Assembly: GCA_900466745.1 (NCBI GenBank)
Contig: UBNE01000007.1
Location: 83,113 to 147,112 of the forward strand
DNA length: 64,000 nucleotides
Reading direction: 5' to 3'
Source: Hyphomicrobiales bacterium
Lineage (GTDB): Bacteria > Pseudomonadota > Alphaproteobacteria > Rhizobiales > Beijerinckiaceae
Positions 39,224-51,625 of the stretch are shown here, piece after piece. Within the stretch, counting starts at the first letter, position 1. Each line of letters begins with the position of its first letter. The notes beneath the pieces are model-generated. The model was not told the DNA's origin and ran no database searches. It was given only the letters and a program-made list of their open reading frames with translations. The translations under genes were made by a program, and so were the position numbers.

Positions 39224-39847
39224 ATGCTTCGCGATCCGATCGAGACCTACAACAATCTCGTCCCGATGGTGGTCGAGCAGTCGAGCCGCGGCGAGCGCGC
39301 CTTCGACATCTATTCGCGCCTGCTGCGCGAGCGCATCATCTTCCTGACCGGCCCGGTCGAGGACGTCTCGGCCTCGCTGGTCGTCGCCCAGCTCCTCTTC
39401 CTCGAGGCCGAGAACCCCAAGAAGGAGATCTCCTTCTACATCAACTCGCCCGGCGGCGTGGTCACCTCCGGCCTGTCGATCTACGACACGATGCAGTTCA
39501 TCCGCTGCCCGGTGACGACGCTCTGCGTCGGCCAGGCCGCCTCGATGGGCTCGCTGCTGCTGACCGCCGGCGCCAAGGACATGCGCTTCGCCCTGCCGAA
39601 CGCCCGGATCATGGTCCACCAGCCCTCCGGCGGCTATCAGGGCCAGGTCACCGACATCCTGATCCACGCCAAGGAGGTCGAGAGCCTGAAGAAGCGGCTG
39701 AACGAGATCTATGTGAAGCATACCGGTCGCAGCTACGACGAGATCCACAACGCCCTCGAGCGCGACAACTTCATGACCGCCGAGCAGGCCCGCGATTTCG
39801 GCCTGATCGACAAGGTCCTCGAGAAGCGCAGCGACGAGGCGGCGTGA
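39224..39847 (+). CDS. clpP: ATP-dependent Clp protease proteolytic subunit
   Basis: 207 aa serine protease that forms the tetradecameric chamber used by ClpX and ClpA. Catalytic Ser in [11 protein letters not shown], His in MVHQPSGG, and Asp in the following [15 protein letters not shown] region ([15 protein letters not shown]). [19 protein letters not shown] is the oxyanion/substrate segment. I start at the ATG at 39224 ([11 protein letters not shown]). The frame is open to 39143, but that part overlaps the tig terminator. Confidence 0.97.
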   Translation: MLRDPIETYNNLVPMVVEQSSRGERAFDIYSRLLRERIIFLTGPVEDVSASLVVAQLLFLEAENPKKEISFYINSPGGVVTSGLSIYDTMQFIRCPVTTLCVGQAASMGSLLLTAGAKDMRFALPNARIMVHQPSGGYQGQVTDILIHAKEVESLKKRLNEIYVKHTGRSYDEIHNALERDNFMTAEQARDFGLIDKVLEKRSDEAA

Positions 39848-40119
39848 GGCCGCGGCGAGCCCGCCCGATCCTGTGGGTTGGCCCGCGGTCACGGAATGCC
39901 CATATTGAAAGGCTATCGGCCCCGTGTTTGCATGAGGCCGGGGGTGAGCGGACAGGCGCTCCGTCATGATCCGGTTTGGATCGGCCCTGCGTATCCGGAT
40001 GTATCGGAACGGGTCGTTAACCTAATCCTCGTGATCTGAGCGCTTATTTATGACGGAGGGACGACGGCAGCATCCGCCTCGGCAGGTGCGGTCCCGGCCT
40101 CCGGAACTGGAGATGGACA
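39848..40119. promoter_or_regulatory. 272-bp clpP-clpX intergenic region
   Basis: No gene seen. Contains CCGGTTTGGATCGG and GTCGTTAACCTAATCC; the TTAA is not followed by a second TTAA at 7 nt, so it is not a full CtrA site. GACGGAGGGACGACGG lies 60-70 bp before clpX. Presumably holds the clpX promoter. Confidence 0.3.
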
Positions 40120-41391
<1,272 letters not shown>

Positions 41392-41416
41392 GCGCTTGCT
41401 GCAATGCGACAACAGG

Positions 41417-41440
41417 ACGCGCGCCCCTGGCGCGCGTTTT
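41417..41440 (+). terminator. Intrinsic terminator of clpX
   Basis: ACGCGCGCC (41417-41425), loop CCT, GGCGCGCGT (41429-41437), then TTT. Perfect 9-bp stem, 25 bp after the clpX stop. Confidence 0.85.
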
Positions 41441-41476
41441 GCGTTTCGATGTTGAGGGACTGGCCGCGATCCTTGC

Positions 41477-41615
41477 TGTCATTCCGCGGCATTGCGCAGC
41501 AATGAACCCGGAACCCATGGCCACGACATGTCTCGCGAAAGCACGGGCAGCCTGCATGGCAAGCTCGTGTTCATGGGGTCCGGGCTCTTCGCTGACGCGA
41601 AGCCCCGGAATGACG
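41477..41615. repeat. Diverged copy of the intergenic palindromic repeat
   Basis: Outer ends GTCATTCCGCGG and CCCCGGAATGACGG are inverted; inner arms CCCGGAACCCATGG and TCATGGGGTCCGGGCT are inverted. The central spacer is longer than in the other copies. It occupies most of the 445-bp clpX-lon gap; the rest (41616-41836) must hold the lon promoter. Confidence 0.65.
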
Positions 41616-41836
41616 GTGGGAGGCAACCCGTCACGCAACGCCGCGGTGCATGAACCGGAGGCCTCGCTTGAAAGCCGGCGAGGAAATCTCCACCTTATGT
41701 GCACTTGCGAGAGTCGCATGCCTAGTCAGGGTGGGACGCGCGAGGGCGGAAGGGTGAATGGTCGCTCTGGCCGCATACGTCCGATCGTTCCGCCCATCAT
41801 GGGGGTTCGCCGGGCGCAACTGCAAAGGACAAGTCA

Positions 41837-44260
<2,424 letters not shown>

Positions 44261-44280
44261 CCGCGGCTCGCGGAATGGAA

Positions 44281-44312
44281 GCCGCCGGCGCGAAAGCGCC
44301 GGCGGTTTTTCT
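44281..44312 (+). terminator. Intrinsic terminator of lon
   Basis: CCGCCGGCGC and GCGCCGGCGG form a perfect stem around the GAAA tetraloop (44292-44295), followed by TTTTTCTTT. 20 bp after the lon stop. Confidence 0.92.
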
Positions 44313-44483
44313 TTGGCGCCGGGATGGGCGCGCCGGCGGCGCTATCGCGCCCATGCCGCGCGGTTCACCGCCGCGCGAAGGTCGAACGCCGCGCGATCCT
44401 GTATCGGCATGAGCGTTTCTGGGAACTTCCGGGCAGCTCAAGACTTTTCAGGGTCAGAGCCCCTGATGGCCCAAGGAGAATGC

Positions 44484-44943
44484 ATGCTTCATGTCGATAT
44501 CCCCACCAAAAGCGAGTTCTCGCGATTGGCGGAGAGGCGTGCGGACCCTTGCGTTTCGATCTGTCTGAACACGACCCCGGTGACGCAGGACGTGCAGGCC
44601 AGCCGTATCGAGATGAAGAACTTCATCAGGGAGGCGCAGACCGCTCGGGAACGCGGCGTTCGACAAGCGGCGTCTTGCAGCCCTGCTGGGACGGCTCGGC
44701 GAAACCCTCGATGACGACGAGTTCTGGCGGTTCCAGGCCAACAGCCTCGCCGTGCTGGCCACCCTGGACGACATCCGGACCTTCCGCGCCACCTTCGTCG
44801 AGGAGGACGACGCCCGCGCTTACGGCGTGGTCGACGAGATCACCGCCCGCATCTTCGCCAGCGGCGGGACCGTGGTGGGCCTGCGGCGCGAAGACGTTCC
44901 CGGCGGCAAGGAGCTCGCGGCGATCCTGCGCTATTCGCCGTGA
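44484..44943 (+). pseudogene. baeRF-family protein, frameshifted and internally deleted
   Basis: Begins MLHVDIPTKSEFSRLAERR after AAGGAGAATGC, as intact bacterial archaeo-eukaryotic-release-factor-like (baeRF) proteins do. A frameshift near 44650 moves the sequence into another frame (NAAFDKRRLAALLGRLGETL, then FWRFQANSLAVLATLDDIRTF), and a large internal deletion joins this directly to the family C-terminus (YGVVDEITARIFASGG and VPGGKELAAILRYSP, stop 44943). About 150 of an expected 350 or more residues remain. Not functional as read. Occupies the place downstream of lon. Confidence 0.8.
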
Positions 44944-45034
44944 GGGCTCGGGACGCTTTCGGGCGCTGCGGGGCGGCGAGGATGCCGTGCCGCAGCGCCC
45001 CGCTTTGCGCCGTCAGCCTGCCGGGTGAGCCGCG

Positions 45035-46285
45035 ATGACATCCAAGACCCTCTGGCGTCTGCGTCTGCTCACCCGAAAGCTCTGGGTGCGCGCTTCGCTG
45101 ATATCGCTGCTGGCTGTGGCGGCGGCGCTGTTCGCCTTCGTGATCTCGCCCTATCTGCCGGAGGATCTGTCGACGGAGATCGGGGCGGAATCCGCCGACA
45201 AGCTTCTGTCGATCATCGCATCGTCGATGCTGGCGGTCACGACCTTCTCGCTCTCGACCATGGTCACCGCCTATGGCGCCGCGACGAGCAATGTGACCCC
45301 GCGCGCGACGCGCCTCATCATGGAGGATTCCACGACCCAGAACGTGCTGGCGGCGTTCGTCGGCTCGTTCCTCTACAGCCTCGTCGCCATCATCACGCTG
45401 GCGATGGGGGGCTATGGGGAGCGCGGCCGCATCGTGCTGTTCTTCGTCACGCTGCTGGTCGTGATCCTGATCGTCGTCACCCTGCTGCGCTGGATCGACT
45501 ATCTGATGCGGCTCGGCCGGGTCGGTGAAACCACCAGGCGGGTGGAGGAGGCGGCCATCCGGGCGATGACCGAGCGCCGCGATGAACCGTTCCTGGGCGG
45601 CAGCCCGCTGCCGGGACGAGGCGGCATGCCGACGCCTCGCTTCGAGATCGGCGCGCCCGAGATCGGCTATGTCGAGCATATCGACACGGCCGCGCTCCAG
45701 AAGCTGGCGGACGCGCATGATGCGGAGATCCATGTGCTGGCGCTGCCCGGCGCCTTCATCGACGCCCGGCGCCCGCTCGCGGTCGTCACGAGCGCCGATG
45801 AGGAGCTGCACGCCAACGCCGCCTCGGCCTTCTCGATCGCCGCCGAGCGCAGCTTCGACCAGGACCCCCGGTTCGGGCTGATCGTCTTGGCCGAGATCGC
45901 GCAAAGAGCGCTTTCGCCCGCCGTCAACGACCCGGGCACGGCGATCGACGTCATCGGGCGGGCGGTCCGGGTGCTGTCGCTCTGGGGGCAGCCCTCGCCG
46001 GCCCGGCAGCCTCGCTACCCCCGCATCCATGTCCCTGCGATCGAGGCAGGGGAGCTGTTCGACGATTTCTTCCTGCCGGTGGCCCGCGACGGGGCCGGCA
46101 TGGTCGAGGTTCAGGTGCGATTGCAGAAGGCTTTGGCCGCGCTCTCGCGCCTTGAGGCCCCGGGTTTCAGGGAAGCCGCCGGCCGGCATGCGGCCATCGC
46201 GCTGGAGCGGATGCGGAACGCGCAGGCGCCGGACATCGACCTCCGGCGGGCCGAAGCGGCGGCACCGAAGCTCGGCCGGGCGTGA
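45035..46285 (+). CDS. DUF2254 family membrane protein
   Basis: 416 aa. Four predicted membrane helices in the first half ([76 protein letters not shown]) and a cytoplasmic C-terminal domain with the typical [19 protein letters not shown] and [19 protein letters not shown]. The family is widespread and uncharacterised; possible roles in ion or stress handling are unproven. The ATG at 45035 follows GCCGGGTGAGCCGCG. Intact gene within the decay zone. Confidence 0.92.
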   Translation: MTSKTLWRLRLLTRKLWVRASLISLLAVAAALFAFVISPYLPEDLSTEIGAESADKLLSIIASSMLAVTTFSLSTMVTAYGAATSNVTPRATRLIMEDSTTQNVLAAFVGSFLYSLVAIITLAMGGYGERGRIVLFFVTLLVVILIVVTLLRWIDYLMRLGRVGETTRRVEEAAIRAMTERRDEPFLGGSPLPGRGGMPTPRFEIGAPEIGYVEHIDTAALQKLADAHDAEIHVLALPGAFIDARRPLAVVTSADEELHANAASAFSIAAERSFDQDPRFGLIVLAEIAQRALSPAVNDPGTAIDVIGRAVRVLSLWGQPSPARQPRYPRIHVPAIEAGELFDDFFLPVARDGAGMVEVQVRLQKALAALSRLEAPGFREAAGRHAAIALERMRNAQAPDIDLRRAEAAAPKLGRA

Positions 46286-46356
46286 AGGGCCGCCGCCGGC
46301 GGGCGGGCCGCTCCGGACCAGCCGAAACCTTCCCCCTTTCCTGAACGAACCACGTC

Positions 46357-46759
46357 TTGTCGCCTGCCCATGCCGCTCCGCCCGGCAACCGCCGGCCGCT
46401 CTCGATGCTGCGAGAATTTCTCGACAGTTCCGCCTCGGGCGGCCTCGTGCTGATGGGCTCGGCCGCGCTGGAGCTGGTCGTCGCCAATTCCCTCTGGCGC
46501 CCGCCTATTTCGGCCTGCTGTCGGGCTATCTCGGCCCGCTCAGCGTTGCGCATTGGATCAAGGACGCGCTGATGGCGCTGTTCTTTCTGCTGGTCGGGCT
46601 GGAGATCAAGCGGGAGATGCTGGATGGCCAGCTCTCCACCTGGAGCCGGCGCATTCTGCCCGGCATCGCCGCCCTGGGCGGGCTGTCCTACCGGCGCTGA
46701 TCTATCTGGCGTTCAACGCGGATAATCCGGCGACGATACGCGGATGGGCGATTCCGGCG
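46357..46759 (+). pseudogene. nhaA: Na+/H+ antiporter NhaA, N-terminal third with two frameshifts
   Basis: Three frames carry successive NhaA pieces: [20 protein letters not shown] and ALELVVANS (frame 1), [20 protein letters not shown] and [18 protein letters not shown] (next frame), then [13 protein letters not shown] and IRGWAIPA. Homology stops there, before the TDIAFA motif with the essential Asp pair, and unrelated sequence follows. So it is truncated as well as frameshifted (near 46498 and 46690). Clearly non-functional. Confidence 0.85.
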
Positions 46760-46930
46760 ATGCGGCTCCGGCGGCGCGCCCTCGACGAGAGCGTGGACGT
46801 TCGCGGTGGCGAGGGTATGGAGGGCGCGTCCCATATTCGGTTGCGGGGCCGGTCGGCGGCTGGATATGAGGTGCCCTCACGACGTTCCCCGGCACGCCGG
46901 CGCCCATTCTTGAAATTCTGTGAGACGATC

Positions 46931-47689
46931 ATGCACAACCGCTACGGAACACTGGCTTCCTGGGTTTACAACCTGGACAAGCCGGTCGGGCGCTCATTCG
47001 GAGACGTGGAATACTATCTGCAACGTCTCAGGGAGTCCGAAGGCCCGATTCTGGAGCCTGCCGTCGGCAATGGCCGTATTCTCGTGCCGCTGCTCGAATC
47101 GGGCTTGTCGATAGAGGGGTTCGATGCGTCTGAGGAGATGCTGCGCTACTGCCTTGATGAATGCGGGAAGCGGAACCTTCCGGCGAAGGTGACGCGACAG
47201 ACGTTCGAAGAGTTCTCCTACGACAAGGGCTTTGCGGCCATTATCATCCCGGCGGGGTCGTTTCAGTTGCTCACGGATACGATGTCGGCGGCCGCTGTGC
47301 TGAGGCGGTTCCATGATCATCTCCTTCCCGGCGCTAAGCTGGTCATGGATCTCGATCCCATAGGCAGCTTCCTTGGCCCAGCCGGTCCGGTTCGACGCTG
47401 GGAGGCAGAGGACGGAGATCTGCTCACATTGACGGAACAGCGAGTTGAAACGGACTATGTCGCGCAGACTACGTTATCCCATCTCCGCTACGAGCATTGG
47501 CGGGATGGAAGCCTTCTGAAAACCGAACTTGATCTGTTCAAGTTGCGGTGGTGGGGGGTCGAGGAGTTCTCGATGGTGCTGCAGCGCGCAGGCTTCGTGG
47601 ATGTCGTGGTGTCAGGCAACTACCAGCACGGAAGAGCGCCGCATAAGGACGACGAAATCATCAGTTTCGAGGCGCGGCGCCCCGCATAA
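46931..47689 (+). CDS. Class I SAM-dependent methyltransferase
   Basis: 252 aa. SAM-binding motif I reads ILEPAVGNGRILVPLLE (E/DxGxGxG-like, with A-V-G-N-G), followed by IEGFDASEEMLRYC (motif II, Asp binding the ribose) and a motif III-like AAIIIPAGSFQLL. Methyl acceptor unknown; small molecules are typical for this subgroup. I start at the ATG at 46931 (MHNRYGTLASWVYNLD). Codon use is visibly less GC-rich than the core genes, which suggests acquisition. It lies between the nhaA remnant and tRNA-Ser. Confidence 0.88.
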   Translation: MHNRYGTLASWVYNLDKPVGRSFGDVEYYLQRLRESEGPILEPAVGNGRILVPLLESGLSIEGFDASEEMLRYCLDECGKRNLPAKVTRQTFEEFSYDKGFAAIIIPAGSFQLLTDTMSAAAVLRRFHDHLLPGAKLVMDLDPIGSFLGPAGPVRRWEAEDGDLLTLTEQRVETDYVAQTTLSHLRYEHWRDGSLLKTELDLFKLRWWGVEEFSMVLQRAGFVDVVVSGNYQHGRAPHKDDEIISFEARRPA

Positions 47690-48063
47690 GCGGAGATGCG
47701 CTCTTCGGTTGCCCCGGGGACAAATGTCCGCGACAGGCGCGCTCTCCAAAGTGCGAGGGGCTTTTCGCGCCATGTCCTAGAAGGCGGTCGGGCCGGAAAC
47801 CGCTCCCGGCCGCTGTTCGACGTGCTCCCGAGACTCTTTGCGGAATCGGGACTGACGACGATGGCTGAATGCGGTGCTGACCGTCCTCGCAACCAAGGCG
47901 ATCATCCCGTGACGACGACCATGCGGCACGGCCATCAGGCGACCGAATATCGCCACGGAGCCGTCGCGTGCGAACCCGGAGCCAGAAGCGCGACTGCGCG
48001 CCCGCCCGGGGAGGGCGCCATGGCGGAGACGGTGAGCGAAGCGAAGGGCCTTGTGCGAAACAA
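47690..48063. other. 374-bp gene-free stretch before tRNA-Ser
   Basis: Nothing coding that I can support. The minus-strand frame that begins MGSNPTPSAI starts inside the tRNA and is an artefact of reading the T-arm. No direct copy of the tRNA 3' end was found nearby, so there is no visible att site. Confidence 0.4.
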
Positions 48064-48153
48064 TGGCGGAAGGGGTGGGATTCGAACCCACGGTGGGCTT
48101 GCACCCACGGCGGTTTTCAAGACCGCTGCCTTAAACCACTCGGCCACCCTTCC
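48064..48153 (-). tRNA. tRNA-Ser (anticodon TGA)
   Basis: 90 nt with encoded CCA. Acceptor GGAAGGG/CCCTTCC; anticodon stem GCGGT with loop CTTGAAA; long variable arm GTGGGTGCAAGCCCAC; T-arm TGGGTTCGAATCCCA. Transcribed leftwards, with its 3' end facing the decay zone. Confidence 0.97.
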
Positions 48154-48289
48154 GGTGACGGTTCAATGCCGCTCGTCCACCGATTTTGCAAGCCGTTCCA
48201 CTCCAGCCCTGACGCCGGCGATTCCCGCTCGAATCTGGTTTCTCGCCAGCTTGCGCCCACCCTCGGAGCAGGCTCCCCGCCGGGGAGGG

Positions 48290-48311
48290 GGCGTGGCGCG
48301 AAGGCCACGCC
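48290..48311 (+). terminator. Terminator-like hairpin right of tRNA-Ser
   Basis: GGCGTGGC (48290-48297) pairs with GCCACGCC (48304-48311) around GCGAAG, followed by TTT. No obvious plus-strand gene ends here, so the role is unclear. Confidence 0.35.
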
Positions 48312-48432
48312 TTTCCGAAAAATCGAGCGCGGCCGGCGATCGGGTTGACATGTGTCCGGTTTCCGACACTTTTGTGCCCGTCCGAGGGCGATGGGACGGC
48401 CCATTGACGGCGGCGCGTCGCGTTCCCGTCGT

Positions 48433-48447
48433 TTAACGATCCCTTAA
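48433..48447 (+). promoter_or_regulatory. Perfect CtrA binding site upstream of rlpA
   Basis: TTAACGATCCCTTAA matches the full consensus TTAA-N7-TTAA. It is 84 bp upstream of the rlpA start codon, a normal distance for a CtrA-activated promoter. Two TTAA half sites at exact spacing are improbable by chance in such GC-rich DNA. Confidence 0.7.
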
Positions 48448-48530
48448 CGGAATTGGCCGAAAACTCGGCAAGGCCGCTCATGCGGCCTGGCTCGGTGTGA
48501 AGTTTTTGGCCCGAAAGACGGAATGACGGC

Positions 48531-49697
48531 ATGATTCGAGGCGCACGCTTTTCGGCCACGGAGATGTCCTGCGAAGATTCCGGGTCGGCTGCGACGCCCT
48601 CATCCCTTCCTTCCATCCTGCGCTTCGGCTGCGTGGTGCTCGTCGGGCTTCTGGCGGCGAACTGCGCCGGCAACCAGACCGCGGGGCGCCGCTCCAAGGA
48701 GATCGGCGCCTTCCCGCAGTGGAAATACGGCGCCGCCAGCCCGCGCGTGGTCGCCGATGGCGAGCCGGTTCCCAAGGGCGGCGGCCGCCAGCTCGTCGGC
48801 AAGGCCTATTCGGTGGCCGGCAAGCGCTACGTTCCGTTCCAGAAGCCGGTCGGCTACTCCGCCGTCGGGATGGCCTCCTGGTATGGCGAGGCCTTCCATG
48901 GCCGCCGCACCGCCAATGGCGAGATCTACGATCGCAACAGCATCACCGCCGCGCATCCGACCATGCCGCTGCCGGCCTATGCCCGGGTCACCAACCTGCT
49001 CAACAACCGCTCGATCATCGTGCGCGTCAACGATCGCGGCCCCTTCCATGGCGGCCGCCTGATGGACCTGTCGCAGAAGACCGCGGAGGCGCTCGCCTTC
49101 CGCCATCTCGGCACGGCGCGCATCAAGATGGAATATCTCGGGCAGGCCTCGCTCGCCGGCTCGGACGACAAGCTCCTGCTGGCGACCCTGCGCACCGACG
49201 GCACGCCCGCCCCGATTCCGGGCACGAGCGCGCGCACGATGGTGGCGAGCACCAGCGGCGCGGCGATGGAGCGCGCGGCGACCCCGGATCTGGACAGCCA
49301 GACGGAGCCGGTGGCCGAGCCGGCCGCTCCGGCCCCCGTCAGCCAGCCGGTGGTCCAGGCCTACGCGCCGCCTCAACCCCGCGTGATCGCGCCGAGCGCG
49401 CCGGTCGTCGCGACCCTGGCCTCCGCCGGCTCGGTGCCGTTCAGCGCCTCCGCCGCAGGCACGCCCGTCCGCGCCGCGCCGCTGCCGCCGAACCGCCCCT
49501 TCGATCTCGACACCATCGCCAACGCCGCAAGGCCGGTCGCGGTTCCCGCGCCGCTGCGGGCGACGCTGCCGCCGGCGCGCGCCAATGTCGCGAGCTTGTT
49601 CGCCTCGCCCGAGAAGACCCCGATCGAGCGGTTCTCCGGCAAGCACCCGCTGAACCGCCTGGCGCCGCAGCCGCTGCAGTCGCTGGCGCGGAATTGA
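48531..49697 (+). CDS. rlpA: Septal ring lytic transglycosylase RlpA family protein
   Basis: 388 aa. N-terminal hydrophobic segment (ILRFGCVVLVGLLAANCAGN) looks like a lipoprotein signal, but the residue before Cys is Asn, which is atypical for a lipobox. Then the double-psi beta-barrel: GMASWYGEAFHGRRTANGE, PLPAYARVTNLLNNRSIIVRV (landmark ARVTNL), VNDRGPFHGGRLMDLS with the conserved D-R-G-P-F and D-L-S. The remainder is Pro/Ala-rich without a visible SPOR domain, so septal targeting must differ from E. coli. Preceded by a CtrA box. The dacF-like gene follows 49 bp downstream. Confidence 0.93.
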   Translation: MIRGARFSATEMSCEDSGSAATPSSLPSILRFGCVVLVGLLAANCAGNQTAGRRSKEIGAFPQWKYGAASPRVVADGEPVPKGGGRQLVGKAYSVAGKRYVPFQKPVGYSAVGMASWYGEAFHGRRTANGEIYDRNSITAAHPTMPLPAYARVTNLLNNRSIIVRVNDRGPFHGGRLMDLSQKTAEALAFRHLGTARIKMEYLGQASLAGSDDKLLLATLRTDGTPAPIPGTSARTMVASTSGAAMERAATPDLDSQTEPVAEPAAPAPVSQPVVQAYAPPQPRVIAPSAPVVATLASAGSVPFSASAAGTPVRAAPLPPNRPFDLDTIANAARPVAVPAPLRATLPPARANVASLFASPEKTPIERFSGKHPLNRLAPQPLQSLARN

Positions 49698-49746
49698 CGC
49701 CGATCCGGCTTGACCGGAGCGGCGGCGCTCTGCTTCAGATCGGAGC

Positions 49747-50973
49747 ATGAGCGCGGCGTTTCACCCGACATCGCAGGGCAGGCGGATTCCGGTGGCCGGA
49801 AGGCTCCTCCGTGGCCTGGCGATCGCGCTCTTCGCGGTGTCGGCCTCGTTCGCCCGGGCGCAGAACTTCCAGTCTCAGGCGCCTTTCGCCTTTCTGCTCG
49901 ATTCCGATAGCGGCGCCGTGCTCTACGAGAAGGCGGCCGACGAGCCGATGGTGCCGGCCAGCATGGCCAAGATCGCCACGGCGCTCGTCGCATTCCAGGA
50001 AATCGGGGCAGGGCGCCTCAATCTCGACAGCGAGATCGGGATTTCGGAGAACGCCTGGCGCAAGGGCGGCGCCCCGGCCCGCGGCACCACGATGTTCGCG
50101 CTCGTGCATAGCCGCATCAAGCTTTCCGACATCCTCCAGGGGCTGATCGTCCAGGCCGGCAACGACGCGGCCATAGCCCTGGCCGAGGCGATCGCCGGCG
50201 ACGAGACGACGTTCGGGCGGGTGATGACGGAGCGGGTGAGGGCACTCGGCCTGACCAGATCCGTCTTTCGCAACGCCACCGGCATGCCCGATCCCGAGCA
50301 GCGGGTGACGGCGCGGGAGATGGCGCTGCTGGCGAACCACATCGTCAAGACCTATCCGGAGCTTTACAGGTATTTCGGCCAGAAGGAATTCACCTGGAAC
50401 AAGATCCGCCAGGTGAACCGCAACCCGCTGCTGACGATGGATATCGGCGCCGACGGGCTGCAGACCGGCGATCTCGAGGAATCCGGCTACGGCCTCGTCG
50501 GCTCGGCCGTGGAGAACGGGCAGCGCCTGATCGTCGTGGTCAACGGGCTCAAGACCGGGCGGGATCGCGCCGCCGAAGCGCGCAAGCTGATCGAATGGGG
50601 CTTTCGCGCTTTCGAGAAGCGCCAGCTCTTCGGCGATGGCGAAGTGGTCGGCGAGGCCAGCGTCTATGGCGGCGAGAAGGGCCGCGTCGCCTTGCGCACC
50701 GGGGGAGCGGTGAGCCTGTTGCTGCCGCGTGGCACCGGCGAGCGCCTTTCCGCCCGGATCGTCTATCGCGGGCCGCTGAGCGTGCCCGTTCAGGAAGGCG
50801 CGGCGGTTGCGCAGCTCGTCGTCTCGCGCGGCGAGGTCAAGACGCTGGAGATTCCGCTCTATGCGGCGGAGACGGTCAAGGCCGGAAGCCTGCAGAGCCG
50901 GGCGCTCGATGCCGTGCTCGAACTGTCGACCGGCTGGATCCGGCAGGCGCTGGCGCGGGTCACGCGGTCCTGA
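49747..50973 (+). CDS. D-alanyl-D-alanine carboxypeptidase family (PBP5/DacF-like), two motifs altered
   Basis: 408 aa. Signal peptide (LLRGLAIALFAVSASFARAQ), transpeptidase-fold catalytic domain (about 44-290), PBP5 C-terminal beta domain, and an amphipathic end (LDAVLELSTGWIRQALARV) that would bind the membrane. The acyl-enzyme motif SxxK is intact (S72-M-A-K75). The second motif, normally SGN, is A137-G-N, and the third, normally KTG, is Q239-T-G. Surroundings (VQAGNDAAIALAE, ADGLQTGDLEESGYGLVGSA) are otherwise standard. Activity may be reduced or altered. First gene before tmk-holB-metG-tatD, possibly cotranscribed. Confidence 0.93.
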   Translation: MSAAFHPTSQGRRIPVAGRLLRGLAIALFAVSASFARAQNFQSQAPFAFLLDSDSGAVLYEKAADEPMVPASMAKIATALVAFQEIGAGRLNLDSEIGISENAWRKGGAPARGTTMFALVHSRIKLSDILQGLIVQAGNDAAIALAEAIAGDETTFGRVMTERVRALGLTRSVFRNATGMPDPEQRVTAREMALLANHIVKTYPELYRYFGQKEFTWNKIRQVNRNPLLTMDIGADGLQTGDLEESGYGLVGSAVENGQRLIVVVNGLKTGRDRAAEARKLIEWGFRAFEKRQLFGDGEVVGEASVYGGEKGRVALRTGGAVSLLLPRGTGERLSARIVYRGPLSVPVQEGAAVAQLVVSRGEVKTLEIPLYAAETVKAGSLQSRALDAVLELSTGWIRQALARVTRS

Positions 50974-50974
50974 G

Positions 50975-51625
50975 ATGGGGCGGGGACGTTTCATCACCCT
51001 CGAGGGCGGCGAGGGCGCCGGCAAATCGACGCTGGCGCGCGCCCTGTCGCAGCGCTTGCGCGAGGCCGGCGCGAGCGTCGTCACGACGCGCGAGCCCGGC
51101 GGCTCCGCGAAGGCGGAAGCCATCCGCGAGGCGATCCTGGCCGGGCGCATCAAGGAATACGGCGCCTTCGCCGAGGCACTGATGTTCTCGGCGGCACGCA
51201 TCGACCATATCGACCGCCTGATCCGCCCGGCGCTGGCGCAGGACAACTGGGTGATCTGCGACCGCTTCATCGATTCGACGCGGGTCTATCAGGGCGTGCT
51301 CGGCGAGATCGAGGCGAAGCTGCTCGCCGAACTCGAGCAGGTCACCATCGACGGTCTGATGCCGGAATTGACGCTGATCCTCGATCTCGACCCGGAAATT
51401 GGCCTCGCCCGTGCCGCCGGGCGCCGCAGCCCCGGCGAGAGCGTCGACCGCTTCGAGAGCGAGACGCTCGCCTTTCATCGCAGGCTGCGCGAGGCTTATC
51501 TGGAGATCGCGCGGCAGGAGCCGCAGCGCTGCGCCGTGCTCGATGCCGGCCTGCCGCCCGCCGCGCTGGCGGATGCGGCCTGGGCCGTGCTGAGCGAGCG
51601 CCTGACGACGAGACAGGGATCCTGA
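50975..51625 (+). CDS. tmk: Thymidylate kinase
   Basis: 216 aa. Phosphorylates dTMP to dTDP. P-loop GGEGAGKST, the DR(F/Y) motif in CDRFIDSTRVYQG, REPGGS, and a lid region LARAAGRRSPGESVDRFESE with Arg residues. The ATG at 50975 overlaps the upstream gene stop region by proximity (1 bp gap). holB overlaps its stop by one base, so the genes are translationally coupled. Confidence 0.96.
   Translation: MGRGRFITLEGGEGAGKSTLARALSQRLREAGASVVTTREPGGSAKAEAIREAILAGRIKEYGAFAEALMFSAARIDHIDRLIRPALAQDNWVICDRFIDSTRVYQGVLGEIEAKLLAELEQVTIDGLMPELTLILDLDPEIGLARAAGRRSPGESVDRFESETLAFHRRLREAYLEIARQEPQRCAVLDAGLPPAALADAAWAVLSERLTTRQGS

Noticed and set aside
40010..40030. CtrA site upstream of clpX (GTTAACCTAATCC)
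   Set aside because: Only one TTAA half; the second half at 7-nt spacing is missing.
47777..48091. Minus-strand ORF beginning MGSNPTPSAI
   Set aside because: Starts within tRNA-Ser; this peptide is the usual translation of a tRNA T-arm, not a protein.
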